From assembly GCF_030908245.1 (NCBI RefSeq), contig NZ_JAVFJJ010000002.1, positions 248,001 through 312,000 on the forward strand: a stretch of DNA of 64,000 nt, given 5' to 3'. This document shows positions 17,248 to 24,978 of the stretch, piece by piece (position 1 is the stretch's first letter; each line of letters begins with the position of its first letter). The stretch is from Sinomonas sp. ASV322 (GTDB lineage Bacteria > Actinomycetota > Actinomycetes > Actinomycetales > Micrococcaceae). The notes under the pieces were generated by a model. The model did no database searches. It saw nothing but the letters and a program-made list of their open reading frames with translations, and was not told the DNA's origin. The translations under genes were made by a program, and so were the position numbers.

Positions 17248-18363
17248 TTAGGCGCCCGCGAGGAGCTCCGCGACCGCGCGCCTCACGTAGCCCGCGCCGT
17301 CGGCCATCGCCTCGGCCGGGCTCGGCGCGAGGTCGACCAACGCACCCGCGACCTCGATGCCGTGTTCGGCGAGCTCCTCGGGGGTCGCGAGGATGCGACC
17401 GGCCACAGCCACGACCGGGATTCCGCGGTCCCGGGCCCGGTCCGCGAGCGCGATCGGGGCCTTGCCCGTGAGCGACTGGCCGTCGAGCGAGCCCTCACCC
17501 GTGATGACGAGATCGGCCCCTGCGAGCTTCGCGTCGAGGCCGACGAGGTCCGCGACGAGCCCGAAGCCGCTCTCGAGCTCCGCCTCCGTGTATGCGAGGA
17601 ACGCCGCGGGGAAGCCGCCCGCTGCGCCCGAGCCGGGCACGTCGACGTCGCGGCCCGTCCCCTCGGCGAGGACGCGGGCCCACGTGCGGAGGCCGGCGTC
17701 GAGCGCCTCGACCGCTTCGGGGTCCGCACCCTTCTGGGGGCCGAAGACGTGAGCCGCGCCGTCGGGGCCGTGGAGCGGGTTCCGGACGTCGACGGCGATG
17801 CGGAACCGCGTGCGGGCGAGGCGGGGATCGAGGTCCGACGCATCGATCGAGACGACGTCGGCGAGCGCAGCGCCGCCGAGCGGGACGACGTTGCCGACCG
17901 CGTCGAGAGGCTTGAGGCCGAGCGCGCGCAGGGCGCCCGAGCCGCCGTCGGTCATCGCGGAGCCGCCGAGGCCCAGCACGATCTCGGTGGCGCCGGCGTC
18001 GAGCGCTGCGGCGACGAGCTGGCCCGCGCCGTACGAGTGGGCCCGTCGCGCGGCCTCCGGAGTGGGCTCGCCGTCGAGCAGCGCGAGGCCCGAGGACTGG
18101 GCCGTCTCGATGACCGCCGTCGTGCCCTTGATCGCCCACGACGCACCCACGGGCCGCAGGATCGGCCCGACCACAGCGTTGTTGCGCTCCTCGAATCCCG
18201 CGGCGACGGCCGCCTCGAGAGTGCCCTCTCCGCCGTCGGCAATCGGCACCCGCGTCACCTCGGCGTCCGGGTAGACCCGCAGGGCGCCCTCGGCCATCGC
18301 GTCCGCGGCCTCGGCCGCCGTAAGGGAGCCCTTGAACTTGTCGGGTGCGATCAGAATGCGCAT
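17248..18363 (-). CDS. Glycerate 2-kinase
   Basis: The 371-residue enzyme phosphorylates D-glycerate (GarK/GlxK family, typically giving 2-phosphoglycerate), feeding glyoxylate, glucarate or serine breakdown into glycolysis. MRILIAPDKFKGSLTAAEAA at the start, PIADGGEGT (about 48-56), GLGGSAMTDGGSGAL (about 143-157) and DLVITGEGSLDGQSL (about 279-293) are the family's conserved blocks. The ATG at 18363 was chosen because the upstream open frame lacks family similarity. No glyoxylate or glucarate genes adjoin it, so it may serve general glycerate recovery. Confidence 0.93.
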   Translation of the reverse strand: MRILIAPDKFKGSLTAAEAADAMAEGALRVYPDAEVTRVPIADGGEGTLEAAVAAGFEERNNAVVGPILRPVGASWAIKGTTAVIETAQSSGLALLDGEPTPEAARRAHSYGAGQLVAAALDAGATEIVLGLGGSAMTDGGSGALRALGLKPLDAVGNVVPLGGAALADVVSIDASDLDPRLARTRFRIAVDVRNPLHGPDGAAHVFGPQKGADPEAVEALDAGLRTWARVLAEGTGRDVDVPGSGAAGGFPAAFLAYTEAELESGFGLVADLVGLDAKLAGADLVITGEGSLDGQSLTGKAPIALADRARDRGIPVVAVAGRILATPEELAEHGIEVAGALVDLAPSPAEAMADGAGYVRRAVAELLAGA

Positions 18364-18415
18364 TCCACCATCCTGCCAGCCGCGCCCTCGGAGCGCTGAG
18401 TGTTTCAATGTGACC

Positions 18416-19006
18416 GTGGAAACCAATCGCGTCGAGGCGTTCAGCGACGGAGTCCTGGCCATTGCCATCACGATCATGGTGCTCGAGCTCAAGACCCCGA
18501 ACACCCCGGACCTGCACGGAATGCTCGAGGTCCTCCCGACCCTGCTCACGTACGTGCTGAGCTTCATCTACATCGGGATCTACTGGACTAACCACCACCA
18601 CCTCATGCACCTCAGCAACCGGGTGGACGGCGGGGCGCTCTGGGCCAACCTGAATCTTCTGTTCTGGCTCTCGATCGTGCCGTTCACCACGCGATGGATG
18701 GACGAGAGCAGCCTCAGCACGCTGCCCGTGCTCCTGTACGGGATCAACCTCCTGCTCGCGGCGATCTCGTACACGATCCTCCAAGCCCGGCTCATCCGGA
18801 TCCAGGGCACGGAGAGCCCACTCCGGCAGGCCATACGGAACGATGCCAAGGGCAAATGGTCGATGGCCATCTACGTGGTGGGCTGCGCGGGTGCGTTCCT
18901 GTCCGTCTGGGTAAGCGTGGCCGCGTATGTGGCCGTGGCGGCGCTCTGGATCGTGCCGGATCGGCGCATCGAGCGGGCCGTCGCGGGGCAGAGCGAGCCC
19001 GAGTAG
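18416..19006 (+). CDS. TMEM175-family potassium channel-like membrane protein
   Basis: The 196-residue protein has five or six hydrophobic helices and begins with RVEAFSDGVLAIAITIMVLEL, the R...FSDG...A...T signature that forms the pore-lining helix of bacterial TMEM175 (DUF1211) potassium channels. Bacterial members have one repeat and assemble as tetramers. TNHHHLMHLSNRV and the following NLNLLFWLSIVPFTTRWM are also typical. The GTG at 18416 gives the usual short N-terminus; GTG 18410 is equally possible. It diverges from the glycerate kinase gene by about 50 bp. Channel function is inferred from the family. Confidence 0.88.
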   Translation: METNRVEAFSDGVLAIAITIMVLELKTPNTPDLHGMLEVLPTLLTYVLSFIYIGIYWTNHHHLMHLSNRVDGGALWANLNLLFWLSIVPFTTRWMDESSLSTLPVLLYGINLLLAAISYTILQARLIRIQGTESPLRQAIRNDAKGKWSMAIYVVGCAGAFLSVWVSVAAYVAVAALWIVPDRRIERAVAGQSEPE

Positions 19007-19007
19007 C

Positions 19008-19125
19008 CGCGTTTCGGGGACATCGCCGCGTTCCCGCCCGTTTATTTCCCCCGCAAATCCGCGCCGCCCCGAAACGCGCCGCGCTCCCGACCGATTGGGA
19101 AATCACAACCGGTCAGGAGCGCGGC
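19008..19125. terminator. Double hairpin between convergent genes; contains family D repeat
   Basis: CGCGTTTCGGGG (19008-19019) pairs perfectly over 12 bp with 19067-19078. A second hairpin pairs 19078-19093 with 19110-19125 at 15 of 16 positions. Together they lie between convergent genes and should terminate both. The loop of the second hairpin and its right arm, 19093-19123, recur at 60718-60748 (26 of 31 bases), so part of this is a dispersed repeat. Confidence 0.65.
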
Positions 19126-19165
19126 GGAAGTGGTCCGCGGGGTCGGTTTCAGCCCCGGAACTGGG

Positions 19166-20833
19166 TCAGCGCTGCGGCAAGACCTGGGTCCCCTCGATCT
19201 TGACCGCCTGAAGGGCGTTTGCGTCGAGGCCGAGAGCGCGCAGGATCGTCGGGGCGATCTGCGTGGTCTCGACCGGGGCCGAAACCGAGGAGGCACCGGA
19301 ATCCGTGCCGCCCGAGACGACGATCGGCACGTGGCGGTCCTGGGCGTCGGCACCGCCGTGCTCGGCGATCTTGCCCTTGCCGCCCGTGTAGACGACGCCG
19401 TGCTGGACGAGGCCGAAGATGTCCGGGGTGCGCTCGTCACTCGCGGCGGCGTGGAAGTACTCGGCGACCTGCGAGCCGGCGTAGACGGTCGCGAGGCCTG
19501 AGGCCTGAACCGTGATGGGCGCCTTTGTGATGTCGTTGCCCGCCGCGGAGTGCGTGAGCAGGTAGTGCTTCGCGAAGTCCGCCGCCGCCTGGGTGTGGAC
19601 GGTGAGCCAGAGCTGCATGACGTCGTCGTTCGTCGAGAACGCGACGAGGTCGCCCGTGTTGCCCGCCGCGCGCCATGCGGCGTTGAGGCCGTCGACGATG
19701 GGGCCGTCGTCGACGCGCTTGAGCGCCGAGGGCTCCATCGGGGACTGGCCGTGCTTCGCGGACAGGATCACCGTGGTCTTCTTGGCGTCGGGGGTCTTCG
19801 CGATCGCCGCCGAGAGCTTGCCCACCTGCGCGTCGACGAAGTCGAGCGCCTTGGACAGCAGCGGGCCGGGCGTGACGCCGTCGGCGAGATAGCCGCCCGC
19901 GAGGCCGTCCGACGTCGGGAGCTTCTCCGCCGTCGAGACGGACTGGAAGTTCATGCCGAACACCGAGGGCTCGCCCACGGCGCGGGCGCCGGAGTGGTCG
20001 TTGCCTTCGATCTCGTTGAGCACGGCCTGGACCTTGTAGGAGTCGTACTGCTGGGTCGCGGCGTTGTCCTTGGTCCAATCGCCCTTGAAGCCGGCAATCG
20101 AGGCGGCCGAGTTGATCTCCGGCGCGAAGAGGTCGTCGATGCCTGTGCCGGAGGGGCCGTTGAGGATGTCGTAGGCCACGTGCTTGTCCGACCACGCGGT
20201 CCGGAGGCCGGCCTGCTTTGCGACCTCGAACACGGTGTTCACCTTGAGGTATTCGTGCGGGTAGACAGGCTTGCACGTCGCCGGGTCGACAGGCAGCTGG
20301 CTCGGGTCGAGCAGCGACGCGGCGTTGCCCGTCATCTGGAGGATGCTGTTCGGGAGGCCCGCGAGGCCCTGGCCGGCGTCGAGGGCGTCCGGGTTGCGAT
20401 CCGCACCCTCCGTGTACGCAACCTCGGCGCCGGGCGTCGCCGTCGCGCAGTTCGTCGTGCCGGCCGGAAGCAGCTTCCGGTTCCAGGTGTCGTCGTAGTA
20501 CACGCCGGTCGTGCCCGGGTTGCCGCCCGTGACCTGGCCGACCATGCCGGGGAACGAGTCGGACGGCACCGGGGTCTGGGCGTTCGTGTAGCTCGTGCCG
20601 TGGCCGACGAGGGTGGCGAGCGCGGAGCTCGGGTGCGTCGTGACGTACCAGTCGAGGTCGGACTGGTGCAGTCCGTCCACCGAGAGGAGGAGGACGTGCT
20701 TGCCCGCGTTAGCCCGCTGCGGGCCATCACCCGTGGACGCCGCGGGAGATGCGACGGCGGCCGTCGCGACGGTCGTCGCGGCGAGGGCCGCGCCGAACAC
20801 CGCGGCGACGGCGCGCTTCGTGCTGGTCTTCAT
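19166..20833 (-). CDS. Secreted type I phosphodiesterase / alkaline phosphatase superfamily enzyme
   Basis: The 555-residue protein starts with a Sec signal peptide (MKTSTKRAVAAVFGAAL, with AVA/ASP cleavage near residue 29). KHVLLLSVDGLHQSDLDWYV at about 45-64 provides the first metal-binding aspartate, and TPVPSDSFPGMVGQVTGG the nucleophile region (serine where nucleotide pyrophosphatases have threonine). DKHVAYDILNGPSG and KHGQSPMEP carry later metal ligands (SAKHGQS). Family members hydrolyse phosphodiesters or phosphonates outside the membrane. Phosphate scavenging is plausible but unproven. It appears monocistronic, ending at the double hairpin at 19.0-19.1 kb. Confidence 0.85.
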   Translation of the reverse strand: MKTSTKRAVAAVFGAALAATTVATAAVASPAASTGDGPQRANAGKHVLLLSVDGLHQSDLDWYVTTHPSSALATLVGHGTSYTNAQTPVPSDSFPGMVGQVTGGNPGTTGVYYDDTWNRKLLPAGTTNCATATPGAEVAYTEGADRNPDALDAGQGLAGLPNSILQMTGNAASLLDPSQLPVDPATCKPVYPHEYLKVNTVFEVAKQAGLRTAWSDKHVAYDILNGPSGTGIDDLFAPEINSAASIAGFKGDWTKDNAATQQYDSYKVQAVLNEIEGNDHSGARAVGEPSVFGMNFQSVSTAEKLPTSDGLAGGYLADGVTPGPLLSKALDFVDAQVGKLSAAIAKTPDAKKTTVILSAKHGQSPMEPSALKRVDDGPIVDGLNAAWRAAGNTGDLVAFSTNDDVMQLWLTVHTQAAADFAKHYLLTHSAAGNDITKAPITVQASGLATVYAGSQVAEYFHAAASDERTPDIFGLVQHGVVYTGGKGKIAEHGGADAQDRHVPIVVSGGTDSGASSVSAPVETTQIAPTILRALGLDANALQAVKIEGTQVLPQR

Positions 20834-21023
20834 GGTTCTCCGTTCCGGCGCCCCGCGGCGCCCCGTGCCTCCGGCCGCTCAGGGCGGCCCGTGAGGATCC
20901 TGCCAGCGGACGACGGCGCGCGGCAGCAGAGGCGAGAGAGTTCTCTGAGATTTCGGCTGGGCTTTGCTGACTTCACGGGGAACTGCGAGGGAACTCCGAG
21001 GATGCTCTCCTTGACGGCCTCGG
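20834..21023. other. Intergenic region between two minus-strand genes
   Basis: This 190-bp gap should hold the phosphodiesterase promoter and the AraC gene terminator. GAGAGAGTTCTCTGAGA near 20934-20950 contains the short palindrome AGAGTTCTCT, and GGGAACTGCGAGGGAACTCC near 20980-20999 is a direct repeat of GGGAACT. Neither can be assigned a role. Confidence 0.35.
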
Positions 21024-21932
21024 TCAGGTGTCGCGGCCACCTGCGCCGGTGGCCGCGGCGTGCCGCCAGTCCCTCGGCGTTGCACCGCTGCTGCGGCGGA
21101 AGCTCCGCGCGAAATAGGCCGGATCGGGCATCCCCACGCGGCGGGCGATCTCGCCGATCGGCAGGTCCGTCTCGCCGAGGAGCTTCCGCGCGTGCGCCAT
21201 GCGGAGCTCGTGGACCCAACCCATGACGGTACGCCCGGTGCGTTTGCGGACGACCGTGGTCAAGTAGGCGGGACTCATCCCGATGCGCTGCGCGATGTCG
21301 GATAGGGAGAGGGACTCGCCGAGTCGCTCTTCGATGACCTCGAACACCGCGACGAGGAGCGGTTCGTCCGCTCGCCGAAGCTCGCCCGCGACGCCCTCGG
21401 CCATCCGCACGACATCGACGAGCAGCAGCGTCAGATGCGCCCTGACCGCCTGCCGGTATCCTTCCTCGCGATCCGCCAGCTCCCGTTCGATCGCGGCGAT
21501 CGTCGCTGACCACAGCGGCCGCCGTTCGGCCGGAACGCGAAGGCGCAGCAGGCCGCCCGGGACTCCGTGGAGGAACGGGAACAGCAACGGGTGGGCCCGC
21601 CAGGTCGGCCAAGCCGTCTGACCCTCGCTGTCGAGGAAGGCGGGATTGAAGAACAGGCCGCAGGCAGCGCCGATGGGCCGCACGATGCTCGGGTCGATCG
21701 CCGCACCAGCGGCGGCCGCATAGACCTCGCCCTCCCGTGACGGCCCCGGGGGCTCGCCGGCCCGCTCGATGTACAGGAGCGCCGGAAAATCGTGGATGAT
21801 TCGACTCGCGTGCTCAGAAAGGCCGTCGCCGGGAAACCGCAGAACCTCGACGGGCGGTGTCTCGGGTTCCGTGCGGTAGCGATAGACGGGGACGCCCTCG
21901 CTGAACCGAACGGGTCTGGCCACATGGGTCAC
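21024..21932 (-). CDS. AraC-family transcriptional regulator with cupin-like sensor domain
   Basis: The 302-residue protein has an N-terminal sensor region of about 190 residues (cupin-like, with EVYAAAAGAAIDP and HPLLFPFLHG) and a C-terminal AraC DNA-binding domain. The two helix-turn-helix units are LSLSDIAQRIGMSPAYLTTVVRK-like near 205-230 and LPIGEIARRVGMPDPAYFAR near 255-275, followed by FRRSSGATPRDWR, the family's terminal helix. It is divergent from a SAM methyltransferase gene with a 73-bp gap, so that gene is the likeliest target. The ligand is unknown. Confidence 0.9.
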   Translation of the reverse strand: MTHVARPVRFSEGVPVYRYRTEPETPPVEVLRFPGDGLSEHASRIIHDFPALLYIERAGEPPGPSREGEVYAAAAGAAIDPSIVRPIGAACGLFFNPAFLDSEGQTAWPTWRAHPLLFPFLHGVPGGLLRLRVPAERRPLWSATIAAIERELADREEGYRQAVRAHLTLLLVDVVRMAEGVAGELRRADEPLLVAVFEVIEERLGESLSLSDIAQRIGMSPAYLTTVVRKRTGRTVMGWVHELRMAHARKLLGETDLPIGEIARRVGMPDPAYFARSFRRSSGATPRDWRHAAATGAGGRDT

Positions 21933-22005
21933 GATCTAAAAATAGTCCCATTTCTGCGAACGATCACCCGGTTCTCCGGGACCCGGAGCTGCCACCATCG
22001 GGAAC

Positions 22006-22671
22006 ATGATGAAATTCCGTCCTACCAACGTTGAACCCCCGCAGCGGGACTACGTCCCCGCAGCAGGCCGCGATGCCCTCCTCCCCTTCTACGACGTGTT
22101 CACGGCCGCGTTCGGGGCGGGAACGGTGCATCGCACCCTCATCGACCGGGCCCGGATAGCGCCCGGAAACAAGGTGCTCGAGATCGGCTGCGGAACCGGC
22201 AACCTCACCATTCGGGCGATCCGTGCCGCGCCGAACGCCGAGGTGATCGGCACCGACCCCGACCCGCGCGCGCTGGCCATCGCACGGCGGAAGGCCCGGG
22301 GCCTCACCGGAATCAGCTTCGACCTCGCCTACGCGCAGCGCCTGCCGTACCCCGATGCCTCCTTCGACCGAGTGCTCTCCTCGCTCATGCTGCACCATCT
22401 CGACGAGGACGCCCGGGCCCAGGCCGCCGCCGAAATCCGGCGGGTGCTCCGCCCCGGAGGCAGTGCGCACCTCGTCGACTTCACCGGTCAGGCCCACGGC
22501 GTGCATGGGTTCCTCTCGAGCCGCCTGAACTCGGCCCACCTGACCGACCCGGGGCAGGCCGGAATCCAGGAGCTCCTGGCCAACGCCGGGCTTGAGTGCA
22601 CCGAGGTGACCTCCGAGCGCCTCCGCATCATGGGCGAAGTCACGTACTACCTGGCCACGCGGCCGAGTTAG
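22006..22671 (+). CDS. Class I SAM-dependent methyltransferase
   Basis: The 221-residue protein has the Rossmann SAM-binding motif VLEIGCGTGNLTI near residues 54-66, motif II acidic residue in VIGTDPDPRAL, and LPYPDASFDRVLSSLMLHHL, the Methyltransf_11/UbiE-like segment, followed by RVLRPGGSAHLVDF. It methylates a small molecule, perhaps a quinone or phospholipid precursor. The substrate cannot be told. The ATG at 22006 (or 22009) has no strong ribosome site. The divergent AraC regulator 73 bp away probably controls it. An alternative function in detoxification (thiol or metalloid methylation) is possible. Confidence 0.85.
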   Translation: MMKFRPTNVEPPQRDYVPAAGRDALLPFYDVFTAAFGAGTVHRTLIDRARIAPGNKVLEIGCGTGNLTIRAIRAAPNAEVIGTDPDPRALAIARRKARGLTGISFDLAYAQRLPYPDASFDRVLSSLMLHHLDEDARAQAAAEIRRVLRPGGSAHLVDFTGQAHGVHGFLSSRLNSAHLTDPGQAGIQELLANAGLECTEVTSERLRIMGEVTYYLATRPS

Positions 22672-22694
22672 CAGCCGGCTCAGAGGGCCCCAGA

Positions 22695-23459
22695 CTACGC
22701 GGGTGGCCAGGCACCGCGGGCCGCGAGCACGGCTCGGAGCACGTCGGCCCGGTCGGTCAGGAGGCCGTCGACGCCGAGGTCGAGGAGTCGGTCCATGTCC
22801 GCGGGCTCGTTGACGGTCCACACGTGGACCTGCTTCCCGAGGGCGTGGGCCCGCTCGACGAAGCGCGGCGTCACAACCCGTAGCTGGCCCTGCCGCTCCG
22901 GGACTTGGAAGCAGTCGACGTCGCGGACGAGCCGCGCGAGCACCCCGGCGGGAAGCGCCGGTCCGCCGAAGGCGAGCAGCGCCGTCGTCCTCATCCCCGC
23001 CGACGACGCGACCGGGCGCGAGAGCCGCGAAAGGACTGCGCGGCGCCGCGCGTCGGAGAAGGACGCGACGAGCACGCGGTCGTGCAGTCCAAGGCGCTCG
23101 ACGGCGGCCGCGAAGGGAACGACGGCGGAGGCCGCCTTGACGTCGACATTGAGGCACGCGTCGGGGAGGGCCTCGGCGAGCTCCTCGAATCGGAGCACAC
23201 GCTCGACGCCGCCGATCCTCGCCCCGGAGACCTCGGCCCACGGGAGCTCGGCAATCCGCCCCGCACGGTCCGTGACGCGGTCGAGCGTGTCGTCGTGGAA
23301 CGCGACGAGGACGCCGTCTGACGTTGCGTGGACATCCGTTTCCAGGTGAGTGAAGCCCAAGTCCCACGCCGCGCGGAAGGCCGTGAGCGTGTTCTCGAGC
23401 CCGCCCGGGGAGAAGCCTCGGTGCGCGAAGGCCATGGGCGCGGGGCGGAGGTAGCTCAC
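22695..23459 (-). CDS. Glycerophosphodiester phosphodiesterase
   Basis: This cytoplasmic GDPD-fold enzyme of 254 residues splits glycerophosphodiesters into glycerol-3-phosphate and an alcohol. FAHRGFSPGGLENTL holds the HRG catalytic motif, HLETDVHATSDGVLVAFHD the metal-binding E-x-D and the second catalytic histidine, and QVHVWTVNEPADMDRLLDLG is the typical C-terminal VxxWTVN stretch. The start at GTG 23459 has a GGTGG site; ATG 23435 (246 residues) is an alternative. No signal peptide is present. It is convergent with the methyltransferase gene (23-bp gap) and divergent from the NUDIX gene. Confidence 0.9.
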   Translation of the reverse strand: MSYLRPAPMAFAHRGFSPGGLENTLTAFRAAWDLGFTHLETDVHATSDGVLVAFHDDTLDRVTDRAGRIAELPWAEVSGARIGGVERVLRFEELAEALPDACLNVDVKAASAVVPFAAAVERLGLHDRVLVASFSDARRRAVLSRLSRPVASSAGMRTTALLAFGGPALPAGVLARLVRDVDCFQVPERQGQLRVVTPRFVERAHALGKQVHVWTVNEPADMDRLLDLGVDGLLTDRADVLRAVLAARGAWPPA

Positions 23460-23511
23460 GCGGCCACCGTACCGCGGCTCCGCGCAAACTGGTCGCGGTA
23501 CGCTCGAAGGC

Positions 23512-23997
23512 ATGGAGCACTTGAGCCCGGTGAGCCGGGAGTACTTCCGCACGCTTCCGCGGCGCCGCGTCGCCGCCGGCCTCGTGATCCGCGACGACGA
23601 GGGCCGCGTGCTCGTCGTCAAGCCGAACTACAAGGAGGGCTGGCTCCTCCCAGGCGGCACCGTGGATCCTGGCGAGGCCCCGCGCACGGCGGCCCGCCGT
23701 GAGGGCCGCGAGGAACTCGGGCTCGACATCGAGCCGGGCCCGCTGCTCCTCATCGCGCATTCGGCGTTCCCGGACCCGGTCGGCGACGGCCTCTCCTTCC
23801 TGTACGACGGCGGGCTGCTCCCCGAGGGCGCCCGCGTGTCCCTGCAGGAGGAGGAGCTCACCGAATGGAAGTTCCTCGCGCCCGAGGACTTCGAGTCCCA
23901 CTTCGGCGAGCATGGCGCACAGCACGTTCGGGCCGCCCTCACGGGCCTCGCCGAGAAGCGCACGCTCGAGCTTGAGGACGGGGTTGAGGTCCTGTGA
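23512..23997 (+). CDS. NUDIX hydrolase
   Basis: The 161-residue protein has a complete Nudix box in GGTVDPGEAPRTAARREG followed by REELGLD (about 47-71), matching G-x5-E-x7-REU-x-EE-x-GU with all the metal-binding glutamates. It should hydrolyse a nucleoside diphosphate linked to another group; which one cannot be read. Its TGA stop overlaps the GTG start of the PhzF gene (GTGA), so the two are translated together. The product is small, cytoplasmic and lacks extra domains. Confidence 0.9.
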   Translation: MEHLSPVSREYFRTLPRRRVAAGLVIRDDEGRVLVVKPNYKEGWLLPGGTVDPGEAPRTAARREGREELGLDIEPGPLLLIAHSAFPDPVGDGLSFLYDGGLLPEGARVSLQEEELTEWKFLAPEDFESHFGEHGAQHVRAALTGLAEKRTLELEDGVEVL

Positions 23998-24836
23998 GCA
24001 GGCCGTTCAGCCAGATCGATGTCTTCACGTCCGAGTTCCTGCGCGGGAACCCCGTCGCCGTCGTGCACGACGCCGACGGCCTCGAGACCGGGGACATGGC
24101 CGCGTTCGCGCGCTGGACGAACCTCTCCGAGACCACGTTCCTCCTCCCGCCCACGCAGCCCGGGGCCGACTACCGCCTCCGGATCTTCACGCCGGGCGGC
24201 GAGATCCCGTTCGCCGGCCACCCGACGCTGGGCTCCGCGCGGGCGTGGCTCGAGGCGGGCGGCGTGCCCGCGGCCCCAGGTCAGATCGTGCAGGAATGCG
24301 GGGTCGGCCTCGTGACTCTCAAGGACGACGACGGCCGGCTCGCCTTCGCGGCACCCCCGCTGCGGCGCTCAGGGCCGGTCGAGCCTTCCGAGCTCGCCGT
24401 GGTGGCGGGCTCGCTCGGGCTCGGGGCAGACGACGTCGTCGACGCGGCCTGGGTGGACAACGGGCCGGGATGGGTGGGACTGCTCCTGCACGACGCCGAG
24501 ACGGTGCTCGGACTTCGGCCCGATTTCGCGGCGATGGACGACTACCTTGTGGGCGTCGTCGGGCCTTACCCCGAGGATTCCTGGGACTCGGGGGCGCATT
24601 TCGAGGTCCGCGGCTTCGCGCCGAGCCTCGATGTTCCCGAGGACCCGGTCACGGGAAGCCTCAACGCCGGGCTCGCCCAGTGGCTCATCGGGAGCGGGCG
24701 CGCGCCGTCGTCGTACGTCGCCCAGCAGGGGACGGCGCTCGGGCGGCGGGGGCTGGTCCGGGTCACCTCGGACGGTCCGGACGTGTGGATCGGTGGGGAC
24801 ACCGTGGTCGGGGTGCGCGGGACCGTCGCGCTGTAG
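23994..24836 (+). CDS. PhzF-family isomerase
   Basis: The 280-residue protein is a PhzF/YddE-like diaminopimelate-epimerase-fold isomerase. FSQIDVFTSEFLRGNPVAVVHDAD at the start (with the GNPVAV motif), ETTFLLPPTQPGADYRLRIFTPGGEIPFAGHPTLG and EDPVTGSLNAGLAQWL near the end are the conserved family blocks. The glutamate in the SETTF segment is the usual acid/base residue. In phenazine producers PhzF isomerises trans-2,3-dihydro-3-hydroxyanthranilate. No phenazine genes are here, so the substrate is unknown. It is translationally coupled to the NUDIX hydrolase. Confidence 0.88.
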   Translation: MSRPFSQIDVFTSEFLRGNPVAVVHDADGLETGDMAAFARWTNLSETTFLLPPTQPGADYRLRIFTPGGEIPFAGHPTLGSARAWLEAGGVPAAPGQIVQECGVGLVTLKDDDGRLAFAAPPLRRSGPVEPSELAVVAGSLGLGADDVVDAAWVDNGPGWVGLLLHDAETVLGLRPDFAAMDDYLVGVVGPYPEDSWDSGAHFEVRGFAPSLDVPEDPVTGSLNAGLAQWLIGSGRAPSSYVAQQGTALGRRGLVRVTSDGPDVWIGGDTVVGVRGTVAL

Positions 24837-24978
24837 GACTTCGGTGGCCGAGGCCGCGCCGCGGCCCGGCTTGGGGTCACCTTCTGGCGGACCGCAGTCA
24901 CCTTGTTGGTCGGCAAGTTACCCTCAAGGGAACTTCCGAAGCGATAAGGGGACTTCCGTCTGCGACGAGGTAACTGCA
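24837..24978. repeat. Intergenic region with short repeated GTCACCTT motifs
   Basis: The gap between convergent genes holds GGGGTCACCTTCTGGCGGAC and CAGTCACCTTGTTGG, which resemble the family C unit read in reverse, and two copies of GGRACTTCCG. AGTTACC and GGTAACT near its ends are inverted. It may be a decayed repeat that also terminates transcription. Confidence 0.4.

Noticed and set aside
23994-24836. Phenazine biosynthesis locus because of PhzF
   Set aside because: No other phenazine genes are nearby; PhzF-fold isomerases are common and varied.
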